From assembly GCA_022826745.1 (NCBI GenBank), contig JAJDUI010000016.1, forward strand, positions 1 through 50,411: DNA of 50,411 bases. The letters are read 5' to 3'. Both the position numbers and the translations under genes were made by a program. Below are positions 32,734 through 41,556 of this stretch, one piece after another. The stretch is from Thermoanaerobaculia bacterium (GTDB lineage Bacteria; Acidobacteriota; Thermoanaerobaculia; Multivoradales; Multivoraceae). How positions within the stretch are numbered: position 1 is the stretch's first letter; every line of letters starts with the position of its first letter. Under the pieces are notes generated by a model, which saw nothing but the letters and a program-made list of their open reading frames with translations, searched no databases and had not been told where the DNA came from.

Positions 32734-34559
32734 CGTCGGCGGCCCCGGAGCTGCCTGTCGAGGGCCTTGATCAGATCGCTCAGACCTTCGGTGCCGGTCT
32801 CCGCCGCCAGTCCGCCGCCGCCCGCCACCGGGGCGAGGCCGTACTGGGCGGCCTCGAGTCGCTCCAGCAGTCCCCGGCAACGCGCCGCCAGAGCGCCGTC
32901 CACGCCTGCCCGGGCCAACGCGGCCTCCGCCTCCGACGGCGTCAGGGCGGAGCCCTCGACCCCCAGCTTGTCGCCGACGTAGCGACGCACGATCCGGGAG
33001 GCCTCAGCCGCGGAGGCGGGCCCCGCGCCGGAGCGGAGCTTCCTCGCAACGGACAGTGCGTCGCGCAGCGCCCGGTGGCGCCGGCGCAGCGTCCTGTCGG
33101 CAGCGTAGCGGCGTTCGCGTCGATGGTGCGCCAGGAGGGCCACGTACATGAAGGGCGGCAACACGCCACAAACGAACCAGACCCACAAACGCCACCCCTG
33201 AGGCATGGCCGAGACGATGCCGGCCGCCGTCCGGCGAACCGGCAGGATGTCGTCGGCGAGGATCCGCACCGCCACCTTGCCTGTGGTCGGCGCCAGCGAC
33301 TCGGTGAGCATCAGCTCCTCCTCGCCCTCGGCCGGAGTGACATCGAAGTCGATGCGCTCGGTCGACCGGGTCGCGTAGTCGCCAAGCTCGGGATCGAAGT
33401 AGACGAGATCGATCGGCGGGACGTCGAGGGCTCCGGCAACCAGCGGGACCAGGGCCCGTCGGAACACCTTGCGGCCGGTCAGCAGGCGTCCGCTACGGTC
33501 GATGCTCGCGTCCGGCTGGTCCGGGTAGATCTTGAAGGCCGGCAGCTCCGGAATGTCGGGCTCGGTCAGGAGCTGCACATTGCCGCTACCGCCGACCCGC
33601 ACTTCGAGCGTGGCCGACTGCCCCACCTGCAGCTCGCGCCGGCTGAGCGAAGCCCGAATGTCGAACTCCCCGACCAGACCGTTCCAGCCGGCTGGGGCCG
33701 GCGGAAGCGGCCGGACGTCGAGCGTCAGAGGTTCCGTGAGCAGGTACTTCGTCGCCCAGCGCCCACCCGCTCCAAGCAGACTGTCGAACTCGTCGAAAAT
33801 GCTCCGCCTCCGGCCCGGCCGGCGCGCCTGCTCGGCCTCCACCTGTACCCGAAGCTGGGTCTGCGGCAGTGTCACCTCGCCGGAACGTTGGGGGAAGAGC
33901 GCCTTGCGCACCTCGTTAACCGAGTACTGGACACCGTCGATCGAGGTCGAGAACTGCCGCACCTCGCCGAGGTCCTCGACGACCACGTCGCTGCCGAAGT
34001 CCATCGACTCGATCGACCCCTGTCCCACGGGCACCCGACTGTAGAAGCGCCAGGTGTAGATCACCTGCTGGCCCTGCCAGGGTCGATCCGTCGACACGGT
34101 CGAAGTGACGAAGAGATCCCGGCCCTGCTCGTCGTTCTGGCCCCCGGCGGCGTCGGTGACCTGGATCGTGAACGGCCGACTCCGGACCTCCGCACCGTCG
34201 ATCACGGCGGTGGCGGGGCCGATCTCGTAGCTGCCGGCCCGCGTGGGAATCAGCAGATAGTTGTAGGACGTACTGTTGCTGACCCGGCCGTTGTTGATCT
34301 GCATGTCGCGCCGTTCGCCCCGCGACAGGACCCGAAAGTCCGGCAGTTCGGGCAGCCCCGGCGGTTCGTCCGGCGACCCTTCGATTCTGATCGTCAGGTA
34401 GAGCTGATCGCCGAGGGCGACCTGATTGCGGTCGACGGTGACCTGGATCCGGTCCGGCTCCTGTGAGTCCGCCCCGGCTGGGCCCAGGAAGACAGCCCAG
34501 GCGACCAGAGCCGCGAACCGGAACCAGCCGAAGGACTGCCCGTGCGTGCTTGTGTCCAT
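32730..34559 (-). CDS. BatD-family protein
   Basis: A 609-residue protein with an N-terminal signal (FAALVAWAVFLGPAGADS), a long beta-rich periplasmic part (residues 35-435) with repeating Ig-like modules (VTVDRNQVALGDQLYLTIRIEG and SLSRRELQVGQSATLEVRVGGSGNV), one transmembrane segment (about 455-475) and a cytosolic tail. This layout is that of BatD (oxygen tolerance) proteins. It overlaps batE by 4 nt and starts 5 nt from the end of the TPR gene. Confidence 0.85.
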   Translation of the reverse strand: MDTSTHGQSFGWFRFAALVAWAVFLGPAGADSQEPDRIQVTVDRNQVALGDQLYLTIRIEGSPDEPPGLPELPDFRVLSRGERRDMQINNGRVSNSTSYNYLLIPTRAGSYEIGPATAVIDGAEVRSRPFTIQVTDAAGGQNDEQGRDLFVTSTVSTDRPWQGQQVIYTWRFYSRVPVGQGSIESMDFGSDVVVEDLGEVRQFSTSIDGVQYSVNEVRKALFPQRSGEVTLPQTQLRVQVEAEQARRPGRRRSIFDEFDSLLGAGGRWATKYLLTEPLTLDVRPLPPAPAGWNGLVGEFDIRASLSRRELQVGQSATLEVRVGGSGNVQLLTEPDIPELPAFKIYPDQPDASIDRSGRLLTGRKVFRRALVPLVAGALDVPPIDLVYFDPELGDYATRSTERIDFDVTPAEGEEELMLTESLAPTTGKVAVRILADDILPVRRTAAGIVSAMPQGWRLWVWFVCGVLPPFMYVALLAHHRRERRYAADRTLRRRHRALRDALSVARKLRSGAGPASAAEASRIVRRYVGDKLGVEGSALTPSEAEAALARAGVDGALAARCRGLLERLEAAQYGLAPVAGGGGLAAETGTEGLSDLIKALDRQLRGRRR

Positions 34560-34563
34560 CGCG

Positions 34564-35490
34564 CTACCAGTCCTTCGCCAGCCGGCTTCGGCGCCCGCGC
34601 TGCCCCCGGCGGGTCGGGTCCGGCCGGCCCTCTTCCAGAGCCTGCAGGTAGCGCTCCGCCTCCTCCGGCGTCATTCCCGGCTGCGGTTCCCGCGGACGAC
34701 CCTGGTTGCCGCTCTCCGGTCCGTCAGGCTGCGTGTCCGGATCCTCGGCGTCCGGAATGCCGTCCCCGTCGCTGTCCTGCGGATCCTCACCACCCTGGGG
34801 TTGCTGGTTCTCTCCCTGGTCTCCCGGGTCCTGCTCCTGGCCGGACGGCTGCTCTTCCTGACCGTGGTCGCCTTCCGACTGCTGCTGCGCGCCCTGGTCC
34901 TCCTGGTCCTGTTCCTGCTCCTGCTGCTCGTTCTCCTGCTGGTTCTGGCGGTCCTGGTTCTGCTGCTGGCGCCGCCTCATCTCCTCACGCACGAACTCCA
35001 GGTTGAACTTCGCGTCGAGGTCGTCCGGATTCGCTTCGAGCGACCCCATGTAGAAGTCGACCGCGTCCTCGAGCTTGTCCTGGCGGTAGGCGCTGTTGCC
35101 CAGGTTGTAGAGCGCCTGAGCACGCAACTCGTCGTCACCGATGGCCGCGGCCCGGTAGAACTGACTGTCCGCCGCCTCGAAGTCCTTCAGCTTGTAGTGG
35201 GCAGCGCCGACGTTCAGGCTCAGCTCCGGGTCGTCCGGCCGCTCCGTCTGATGGTCCGCGAACCCTCGCAGGGCCTGGTCGTAGGCGCCCGCGTCCCAGG
35301 CTGAGTAAGGCGATTCGTACTCGACAGGCGGAGCTTCCGGAGCCTCCTCCACCGCCCCTTCGCCGGTCGCGACGGGAGGAAGCGGCTCCTCGTCCGGAAC
35401 CTGCGCCGTGACGGCGACCGGAACGACGAGCAGCCCGAAGCCCAGCAACCAGCGAGCACCCGGGCTCATGGGCTCATGCGACCGCGGCAT
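34564..35490 (-). CDS. BatC-like TPR protein with Gln-rich and calcium-repeat segments
   Basis: A 308-residue protein with a signal peptide, three TPR units (about 65-165), a long Gln/Glu-rich low-complexity stretch (about 170-225, many QQ and EQ runs), a thrombospondin type-3-like calcium-binding motif (DSDGDGIPDAEDPD, about 230-245) and the C-terminal TPEEAERYLQALEEGRPDP found at the end of BatC proteins. The ATG at 35490 has AGGAGG 9 nt upstream, better than the second ATG at 35469, and it overlaps the batB end by 17 nt. The calcium motif and the Q-rich run are extra to the usual BatC. Confidence 0.8.
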   Translation of the reverse strand: MPRSHEPMSPGARWLLGFGLLVVPVAVTAQVPDEEPLPPVATGEGAVEEAPEAPPVEYESPYSAWDAGAYDQALRGFADHQTERPDDPELSLNVGAAHYKLKDFEAADSQFYRAAAIGDDELRAQALYNLGNSAYRQDKLEDAVDFYMGSLEANPDDLDAKFNLEFVREEMRRRQQQNQDRQNQQENEQQEQEQDQEDQGAQQQSEGDHGQEEQPSGQEQDPGDQGENQQPQGGEDPQDSDGDGIPDAEDPDTQPDGPESGNQGRPREPQPGMTPEEAERYLQALEEGRPDPTRRGQRGRRSRLAKDW

Positions 35491-36655
35491 GGTCCCTTCC
35501 CTCCTGGCCGGCAGCGCGGCGCCCGAGGCGCTCGCCGATCAGCGGCTCGAGCATCAGCGCTGCCAGCGCGATGACCAGCAGCCACTGGAATCGCTCCTCC
35601 CAGCGCTGCTGCCGGCTCGAGCCGAGTTCCTGGTCCTCCAACTGCGCCTTGATGCCCTGAGCGTAGATCTGTTCGAGGTCCACGTCGCCGGTGACCGAGC
35701 GGACGTAGCGGCCGCCCGTGGTCAGGGCGATCCGCTGCAACGCCGCCTCGTCGAGACGGCTCAGGACGATCTCGCCCCGGCGGTCGGTACGGAAGCCGCC
35801 TCCCTCTCTGGGTATGGGCGCGCCCTCGTCCCGTCCGATGCCGATCGCGAAGATGCGCACTCCCGCCTCGGCCGCCGCCTCGGCGGTGTCCTGTGCCTCG
35901 CCCAGGTGATCCTCGCCGTCGGTGATCAGGATGATCGCGCGCGACTTCCGCGAACCCGTCTGGGCCACCCGGTCGAAGGCCTCGAGCGAAACGCGGAGCG
36001 CCTCTCCAATCGCGGTGCCCTTGACCGGAATCAGATCGGGCTCCATCGCCTCGAGGAACAGCGCCGCCGCCGAGTAGTCCAGCGTCAGGGGCAGTTCCAG
36101 GAAGGCGCTGCCGGCAAAGGCAACCAGCGCGATCCGGTCTCCTTCCAGCCGCTGCAGCAGATCGGCGATCTCGCGCCGGGCACGTTCGAGCCGGCTCAGT
36201 TCGCCGCCCGCCTCCGCGTCCAGCACGAGCATCGAGTCCGAGACGTCGAGGGCGACCACGATGTCGACGCCCTCCCGGTGCACCTCCTCCCACACGAAGC
36301 CCCAGCGCGGCTGCGCCAGCGACGCCACGAGCGCGAGTACGGCGACGAGCACGAGAACCGCCTTCAGACGCCGTCTCGGCCGGCTGACGCCGGCAATCAA
36401 GCCCGGCAACATCTCGCGGGAAGCGAAACGACCGAGCAGGCGCGCGCGGGTGCGGAACGCGTAGACGTAGAAGAGCAGGAGCGCCGGGCCGAGCCACAGG
36501 AGCCAAAGCGCGTCCGGCCGGCCCGTACGCATCTCGCAGCCGCCGACCAACAGCAGAAGCGGAATCAACGCCAGCAGTTCCCGGCGGCGGCACGGGCCGG
36601 CGCCGTCCGGCCCAATGTCGCGGGTTGTGTCGCGGGTTGCGGACCTTCCGCTCAT
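35474..36655 (-). CDS. BatB-like VWA-domain membrane protein
   Basis: A 393-residue membrane protein. Two N-terminal transmembrane segments (about 28-40 and 50-66) and another near 98-113 precede a von Willebrand factor A domain with the MIDAS motif DVSDS (137-141), a conserved Thr (PVKGTAIGEAL) and LITDGEDH. A last transmembrane segment is near 360. Start ATG 36655 overlaps the batA stop (ATGA). The longer open frame upstream is the shadow of batA. Forms the Bat complex with BatA. Confidence 0.87.
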   Translation of the reverse strand: MSGRSATRDTTRDIGPDGAGPCRRRELLALIPLLLLVGGCEMRTGRPDALWLLWLGPALLLFYVYAFRTRARLLGRFASREMLPGLIAGVSRPRRRLKAVLVLVAVLALVASLAQPRWGFVWEEVHREGVDIVVALDVSDSMLVLDAEAGGELSRLERARREIADLLQRLEGDRIALVAFAGSAFLELPLTLDYSAAALFLEAMEPDLIPVKGTAIGEALRVSLEAFDRVAQTGSRKSRAIILITDGEDHLGEAQDTAEAAAEAGVRIFAIGIGRDEGAPIPREGGGFRTDRRGEIVLSRLDEAALQRIALTTGGRYVRSVTGDVDLEQIYAQGIKAQLEDQELGSSRQQRWEERFQWLLVIALAALMLEPLIGERLGRRAAGQEGRDHAAVA

Positions 36656-37710
36656 GGCAGCTTCCTCAGGCGCGTATCGAGCAGCACGACCTCGAGCAGG
36701 AGCAGGAACACCGCAGGCGCCACCAGCCAGGCGAAGCGTTCCTCGTACTCCATGTAGGACTCCTGGCTGATCTCCGTCTTCTCGAGCTCGTCGATCCGTT
36801 CGTAGATCTGCTCCAACCCGGCCTCGTCCTCGGCCCGGTAGTAGGCGCCACCTGTCGTGTCCGCCATCCTGCGCAGCGTCTCCTCGTCGATCTCCACGTC
36901 CTGGTAGACGACCCGCGGCCCGAAACCGGTCTCGACCACGAAGGGCGCCTGCCCCCTGGTGCCGACGCCGATCGTGTAGAGCCGGACGCCGAGCGCCGCC
37001 GCCGCTTCGGCCGCACGCAGCGGCGACAGGGAGCCGGCGTTGCTCCGCCCGTCCGTGAGCAGGATGGCCACCTTCGACTCGGCATCCGAGTCCTTGAGGC
37101 GCTTGGCGGCGACTCCGACCGCCGATCCGATAGCCGTGGCATCTCCGGCCATGCCGATCTCCAGTTGCTCGAGAAAGGTGGCCGCAACCCCGTGGTCGAG
37201 CGTCAGCGGACACTGGGTGAACGCCTCCTCGCCGAAGACGACCAGGCCGACGCGGTCATTGGGCCGGGCGGCGATGAACGTCTCGACGACCCCCTTCGCC
37301 ACTTCGAGCCGGTCCCTCCGGCGGCTCAACGAACGTTCGTGCGCGTCCAGGTCCAGTGCCCGCATCGATCCTGAGGTGTCGATCACGAGCACGATGTCGA
37401 TCCCCTCCGTACTCACCTCGGTCAGCGCGCGGCCGGTCTGCGGGCGCATGACGGCAAGCAGGATCAGGGCGACGACGAGGAGCCGGAGAGCCGATACCAG
37501 CCGGCGCGCCGTCATCGCGCCGGAGCGCGGGGTTCGCAGGGCATGGCCAAGGGAGGAGTACGCCACCGCCGCGTTGTCGCCGCCGGCGCCGCGCTTCGCC
37601 GCGACCTGGCGCAAGCGCGGCCGGAGCCACCACAGGAGCGCCCAGATCACGTACAGCGGAAGCAGCACCCAGAGCCAGCGCGCGTCGGCCAAGACGAGTT
37701 GTTCCGTCAC
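36652..37710 (-). CDS. BatA-like VWA-domain membrane protein
   Basis: A 352-residue protein with two N-terminal transmembrane segments (about 11-29 and 72-87), a VWA domain with the intact MIDAS DTSGS (111-115), GDATAIGSAVG for the conserved threonine and ILLTDGRSNAG, and a C-terminal transmembrane segment (about 328-346). It starts at a GTG overlapping the preceding stop by 4 nt. The periplasm-facing VWA domain probably binds a partner through a metal ion under MoxR control. Confidence 0.88.
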   Translation of the reverse strand: MTEQLVLADARWLWVLLPLYVIWALLWWLRPRLRQVAAKRGAGGDNAAVAYSSLGHALRTPRSGAMTARRLVSALRLLVVALILLAVMRPQTGRALTEVSTEGIDIVLVIDTSGSMRALDLDAHERSLSRRRDRLEVAKGVVETFIAARPNDRVGLVVFGEEAFTQCPLTLDHGVAATFLEQLEIGMAGDATAIGSAVGVAAKRLKDSDAESKVAILLTDGRSNAGSLSPLRAAEAAAALGVRLYTIGVGTRGQAPFVVETGFGPRVVYQDVEIDEETLRRMADTTGGAYYRAEDEAGLEQIYERIDELEKTEISQESYMEYEERFAWLVAPAVFLLLLEVVLLDTRLRKLP

Positions 37711-38729
37711 GCCGCCTTCTCCGCTTCAGCGGAGGCCGGGCCAGCGTTCCCGCCGTCCTCCGGGTCCTCCATCGGCCGGGTCGCCGTGACGAAGCCCAGG
37801 GCCTGCTCGTAGGTGCGCTCGATCTCTTCGGCCGCCGGTAGATGGGCCGCGAACTTCACCTGGTCGGTGGCGACCAGGAAACGCTCCAGGCGCCGCGCCT
37901 GCGATGAATCGAGCCGCACCAACCCGCCCAGCCGGCCCAGGATCTCCTCGGTCGTCAGGTCGGTCGCGTTCAATCCGAAGCGGCCTTCGACATAGGCCCT
38001 GACCACCGAAGAAACAGCGAAGTAGTAGCGGCGGAGTTCCCGCAAGTCGGAGAAGTCCGTGCGACGCAGCCGCTCCAGCTCCCGGATCGCCAGGTCGTAG
38101 GGCGGAATCGGAGGCGTTTCGGACGCAGCGCCGTCCGGTCGGCGGCGGCGCCACCACCACCACGCCGCCAGTCCGAGCGCGGCGGCGGCCAGAGCCAGAC
38201 CCGTCCACAACAGCCAGGACGCGGCAGTGTCGATTCTGCGCAGCGGCTTGATATCGCGGATGTCGGTCGCTTCACTCCGGTCGTTCGGCAGCACGGACTC
38301 GACCTCGACGGAGATCTCCCCCGCTTCCAGGTCGCCGCCGGGACCGGACGGCTCGCTGTACGTCGCGGTCAGCGCCGGCAGGACGTAGGAGCCCACGAGG
38401 TCGGCCCGGAGTTCGTACCACCTTCGCTCGAGGAGTCGACCGGAAGGCAGGGTCTCCGCGGGGGTCCGCCCCAGGTCGACGATGCGGAAGCCCGCAATGT
38501 CCGCGCCCGGATCATCGAATGCCACCTCGACCTCCGGCCCACGCTCGACTTCAACGGTGTACGTGATCAGGTCGCCAGTGGTGGCGGTTGACCGGTCCAC
38601 GGAGGCACGCAGTTCAGCGGGCGGCCTCACATCGGCGTCGCCGGCCGGTTCACCGGCGGCGCAGCCAAGAGCGAGCAACGCCGCGGCAAGCGGCAGCGCG
38701 ACGCTGGCTCCGATGATGCGCGGCGCCAT
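37707..38729 (-). CDS. DUF4381/BatD-like lipoprotein of the MoxR operon
   Basis: A 340-residue protein with a lipobox (LALGC, C23), a beta-rich exterior region (about 35-165), one transmembrane segment (about 175-195, rich in Ala and Trp) and a cytosolic helical part (PPYDLAIRELERLRRTDFSDL...YYFAVSSVVRAYVEGRFGL) resembling DUF4381 proteins encoded between moxR and batA. It begins 2 nt after the DUF58 stop and its stop overlaps the batA GTG. The open frame extends 20 codons upstream, but the ATG at 38729 leaves a normal lipoprotein signal. Confidence 0.78.
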   Translation of the reverse strand: MAPRIIGASVALPLAAALLALGCAAGEPAGDADVRPPAELRASVDRSTATTGDLITYTVEVERGPEVEVAFDDPGADIAGFRIVDLGRTPAETLPSGRLLERRWYELRADLVGSYVLPALTATYSEPSGPGGDLEAGEISVEVESVLPNDRSEATDIRDIKPLRRIDTAASWLLWTGLALAAAALGLAAWWWWRRRRPDGAASETPPIPPYDLAIRELERLRRTDFSDLRELRRYYFAVSSVVRAYVEGRFGLNATDLTTEEILGRLGGLVRLDSSQARRLERFLVATDQVKFAAHLPAAEEIERTYEQALGFVTATRPMEDPEDGGNAGPASAEAEKAA

Positions 38730-38731
38730 TC

Positions 38732-39664
38732 CTACACCCGCACCGACTGCTCGCGCGCTCTCAGGTAGCGCACGAGGGGTTCGATCCACGGCCGGTCGGC
38801 CCAGACCTGAATCTCGCCGACCCCCGCCTGGCGGAACTGTTCCGCCCGCCGCTCCATGTCTTGCCTGGCCAACCGTACGAAACTCTCCGAGACCCGCCGG
38901 TTCGCCGTGTCGATGACCAGTGTCTCGCCCGTTTCCGCATCTTCGAGCTCGATGAGCCCCATGCGCGGCATGCTCACCTCACGCTGATCAAGCACCCGGA
39001 TCGCCGTCAGATCGTGACGCCGCGCGGCCACCCGCAACCGCTCTCCGAAACCTGAATCCAGGAAGTCCGAGATAACGAATCCCACCGACCGGCGCCGCAC
39101 GACCCGTCCCAGGTACTCGAGCGCGCCGTCCAGGTCCGTACCGCGCCCGGTGGGCCGGAAGCTCAGGACTTCCCGAATCACGCGCCACACGTGCGCCCGT
39201 CCCTTCTTGGGCGGAATGAAGCGCTCGATCCGGTCCGAGAAGATGATCATCCCCACCCGATCGTTGTTCTGGATCGCGAGGTAGGCGAGCACGGCCGCCA
39301 GCTCGGCGACGACCTCCCGTTTCTGTTTGCCGGAGGTCCCGAACGCCCCGGAGGAGCTCACGTCGACGATCAACATCACCGTCAACTCGCGCTCCTCGCG
39401 GTGTTCCTTGACGAAAGGACTCGACATCCGCGCCGTCACGTTCCAGTCGATGTGGCGAATGTCGTCGCCCGGTGCGTACTCGCGCACCTGCTCGAACTCC
39501 ATGCCCCTTCCCTTGAAGGCGCTGTGGTACTCGCCGGCCAGCGCATCGGTCACCAGGCGCTGGGTGCGGATCTGAATCGCCTTGATCCGCGCCAGCAGCT
39601 CGGGCGACAGGGTCGCCGTTTCCTGCTCCCGGGCCTCGTTCCGCTCTGGTCTGAAGAAGAACAT
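38732..39664 (-). CDS. DUF58-domain protein
   Basis: A 310-residue cytosolic protein of the DUF58 family, with the conserved region GRGMEFEQVREYAPGDDIRHIDWNVTAR (about 52-79) and a degenerate VWA-like fold (LIVDVSSSGAFG, about 98-109). DUF58 proteins are encoded directly after moxR throughout bacteria and are thought to be partners of the MoxR chaperone. It starts 18 nt after moxR ends. Confidence 0.9.
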   Translation of the reverse strand: MFFFRPERNEAREQETATLSPELLARIKAIQIRTQRLVTDALAGEYHSAFKGRGMEFEQVREYAPGDDIRHIDWNVTARMSSPFVKEHREERELTVMLIVDVSSSGAFGTSGKQKREVVAELAAVLAYLAIQNNDRVGMIIFSDRIERFIPPKKGRAHVWRVIREVLSFRPTGRGTDLDGALEYLGRVVRRRSVGFVISDFLDSGFGERLRVAARRHDLTAIRVLDQREVSMPRMGLIELEDAETGETLVIDTANRRVSESFVRLARQDMERRAEQFRQAGVGEIQVWADRPWIEPLVRYLRAREQSVRV

Positions 39665-39682
39665 CGATCGCTCGATGTGGCC

Positions 39683-40750
39683 TCAGGGAACGTCGACGGT
39701 GTTGAGGAGCTCCTGGATCAGGTCGTCGGAGGTGAGATCCCTGGCCTCGGCCTCGTAGGAGATCAGCACCCGGTGCCTGAGCACGTCCGGGGCCACGGTC
39801 TTGACGTCCTGCGGCGTGACATAGGACCGGCCCGACATCAGGGCCTGGACGCGAGCTGCGGCGGCAAGGAAGATCGTCGCGCGCGGCGACGCTCCGTACT
39901 CGATCAGCGGCTCGAACTTCTCCAGGCCGACTCCGGCCGGCTCCCGCGTCGCGAACACGAGGTCGACAACGTACTCCTCGACCTTCGGGTCGAGGTAGAT
40001 CGCGTCGGCCACATCGCGCGCGCGGCGGATGTCCTCCGGACTCACCACCGCCTCGACCGCGGGCCGCTCGCGACGGGCTATCCGGCGCATGATCTCCATC
40101 TCCTCCTGGCGGTCCGGATAGTCCACGCGTAGCTTCAGCATGAAGCGGTCGACCTGTGCCTCCGGCAGCGGGTACGTCCCCTCCTGTTCGATCGGGTTCT
40201 GGGTCGCGAGGACAAGGAACGGGTCCGGCAGATCGAAGGTCTGGTCGCCCAGGGTGACCTGTCGTTCCTGCATCGCCTCGAGCAACGCGCTCTGGACCTT
40301 GGCCGGCGCGCGGTTGATCTCGTCGGCGAGCAGCAGGTTGGTGAAGATCGGTCCCTGCTTGACCTGGAAGTCGTGTTGATCCGCCCGGTAGATCTGGGTT
40401 CCCAGCAGGTCCGCCGGCAGCAGGTCCGGCGTGAACTGGATGCGCGAGAAGCCCGTGTGAACCGCTTCAGAGAGGGTCTTGATCGCCGTCGTCTTGGCCA
40501 GGCCCGGAATGCCCTCGACCAGGACGTGGCCGTCGGCGATGAGCGCCATCAGCAACCGATCGATCATGTAGGTCTGACCGACGATCACCTTGGCCACCTC
40601 GGCGCGGACTCGCTGCAGCAGATCGGCCTGGGCGGCGATCTCCGTGCGCAACTCTTCGCTGACACCCGTCACGGCAGGGCCGGCAGCGGGTGACTGAGGC
40701 GCCGCCAGGGGCTGTTCGGTTGGAATGTTCTCGCTCGAATCCATCGTCAT
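39683..40750 (-). CDS. MoxR-family AAA+ ATPase
   Basis: A 355-residue AAA+ ATPase. Walker A is GIPGLAKT (about 80-87), Walker B LLLADE (about 139-144), sensor 1 LATQNP, followed by YPLPEAQVDRFMLKL and the C-terminal helical lid. MoxR ATPases act as chaperones that mature VWA/Bat-type complexes, which the next seven genes encode. The ATG at 40750 is chosen; a TTG 18 nt upstream is in frame. A TAAAGT (40811-40816, minus strand) could be its -10. Confidence 0.92.
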   Translation of the reverse strand: MTMDSSENIPTEQPLAAPQSPAAGPAVTGVSEELRTEIAAQADLLQRVRAEVAKVIVGQTYMIDRLLMALIADGHVLVEGIPGLAKTTAIKTLSEAVHTGFSRIQFTPDLLPADLLGTQIYRADQHDFQVKQGPIFTNLLLADEINRAPAKVQSALLEAMQERQVTLGDQTFDLPDPFLVLATQNPIEQEGTYPLPEAQVDRFMLKLRVDYPDRQEEMEIMRRIARRERPAVEAVVSPEDIRRARDVADAIYLDPKVEEYVVDLVFATREPAGVGLEKFEPLIEYGASPRATIFLAAAARVQALMSGRSYVTPQDVKTVAPDVLRHRVLISYEAEARDLTSDDLIQELLNTVDVP

Positions 40751-40864
40751 CTCGGTCGACTCTCCCAACCCGGAAGTCGCACGGGTTCTTCCCGAACTGC
40801 CGGGGGCAGAACTTTATCCGAGCACCCCGTCCGAACCGGGCGACCGCGAGCGCCGACCGGACTG

Positions 40865-41485
40865 TCAGATCCCGGACACCTGACCGCCGTCCGCGGTCGC
40901 GGCATCGAGGTGTTCGCAGCAGTTGACCAGGGACGCTTCCCAGGGCGCCCGAGCCCGCACATGGGTCACCGAGGTGTTGCCCCACCGGGTCGGAGGCTCC
41001 ACGCCGTCACCGAGGTGCAGGTGACGGAGCGCCAGCGAGTAGCAGACGAGGCCGTGGGTGACGAAGACGCTGTCTCCCTCGGTCGCCTCCGCCGTCTGCT
41101 GGATCCGGGCCCAGGCCGCGTCCACCCGAACGTGAAACGTCTCCCAGTCCTCCCCGCCCGGTGGTGCGTAACCTGGTTCCATGATGTCGAGGCCGATGTC
41201 GGCGTAGGCCCGCCCCCGCAGGTCGCCGAAGTTCCGCTCGGCGAGCAGGGGCTCGATGAGCAGAGGCAGTCCCAGGGCTCCCGCCACCGGTTCCGCGGTC
41301 ATCTCCGCCCGGCGCAGGTCGCTCGCGACAACGCAGCCGATCGGACGTTTCCGGTGGTGTTCCCGCAATCGCGACGCCAGGCGCTCCGCCTGACCGACGC
41401 CGCGTTCGTTGAGAGGCGTGCCTGGCGTCTGCACGACGCGGGCGGCGTTCGACGCGGTCTCGCCGTGGCGCACGATGAGGAGCAC
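40865..41485 (-). CDS. Histidine phosphatase family protein
   Basis: A 206-residue phosphoglycerate-mutase-like phosphatase. The catalytic motif LLIVRHGETASN starts at residue 2 (His 7), the second His lies in VFVTHGLVCYSLA (about 145), and the acid/base Glu in AERNFGDLRGRAY. It removes phosphate from a small molecule or protein. It starts at a GTG with a TGATACCCT promoter-like motif 7 nt upstream, so its mRNA may be leaderless. Substrate unknown. Confidence 0.88.
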   Translation of the reverse strand: MLLIVRHGETASNAARVVQTPGTPLNERGVGQAERLASRLREHHRKRPIGCVVASDLRRAEMTAEPVAGALGLPLLIEPLLAERNFGDLRGRAYADIGLDIMEPGYAPPGGEDWETFHVRVDAAWARIQQTAEATEGDSVFVTHGLVCYSLALRHLHLGDGVEPPTRWGNTSVTHVRARAPWEASLVNCCEHLDAATADGGQVSGI

Positions 41486-41492
41486 GGGCGGC

Positions 41493-41501
41493 AGGGTATC
41501 A
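41493..41501 (-). promoter_or_regulatory. Extended -10-like promoter of the phosphatase gene
   Basis: TGA-TACCCT on the minus strand ends 7 nt before the GTG start at 41485. No ribosome site is present, giving leaderless geometry. Confidence 0.4.
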
Positions 41502-41537
41502 ACGTGCCTTCGGGCACGAGCAACTCCGGGGCGGGGC

Positions 41538-41543
41538 TAGGAT
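41538..41543 (+). promoter_or_regulatory. Putative -10 of the GT2 gene
   Basis: TAGGAT, preceded by GGC, ends 13 nt before the ATG at 41557. No convincing -35. Confidence 0.25.
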
Positions 41544-41556
41544 CGGAGCAGCCCCC

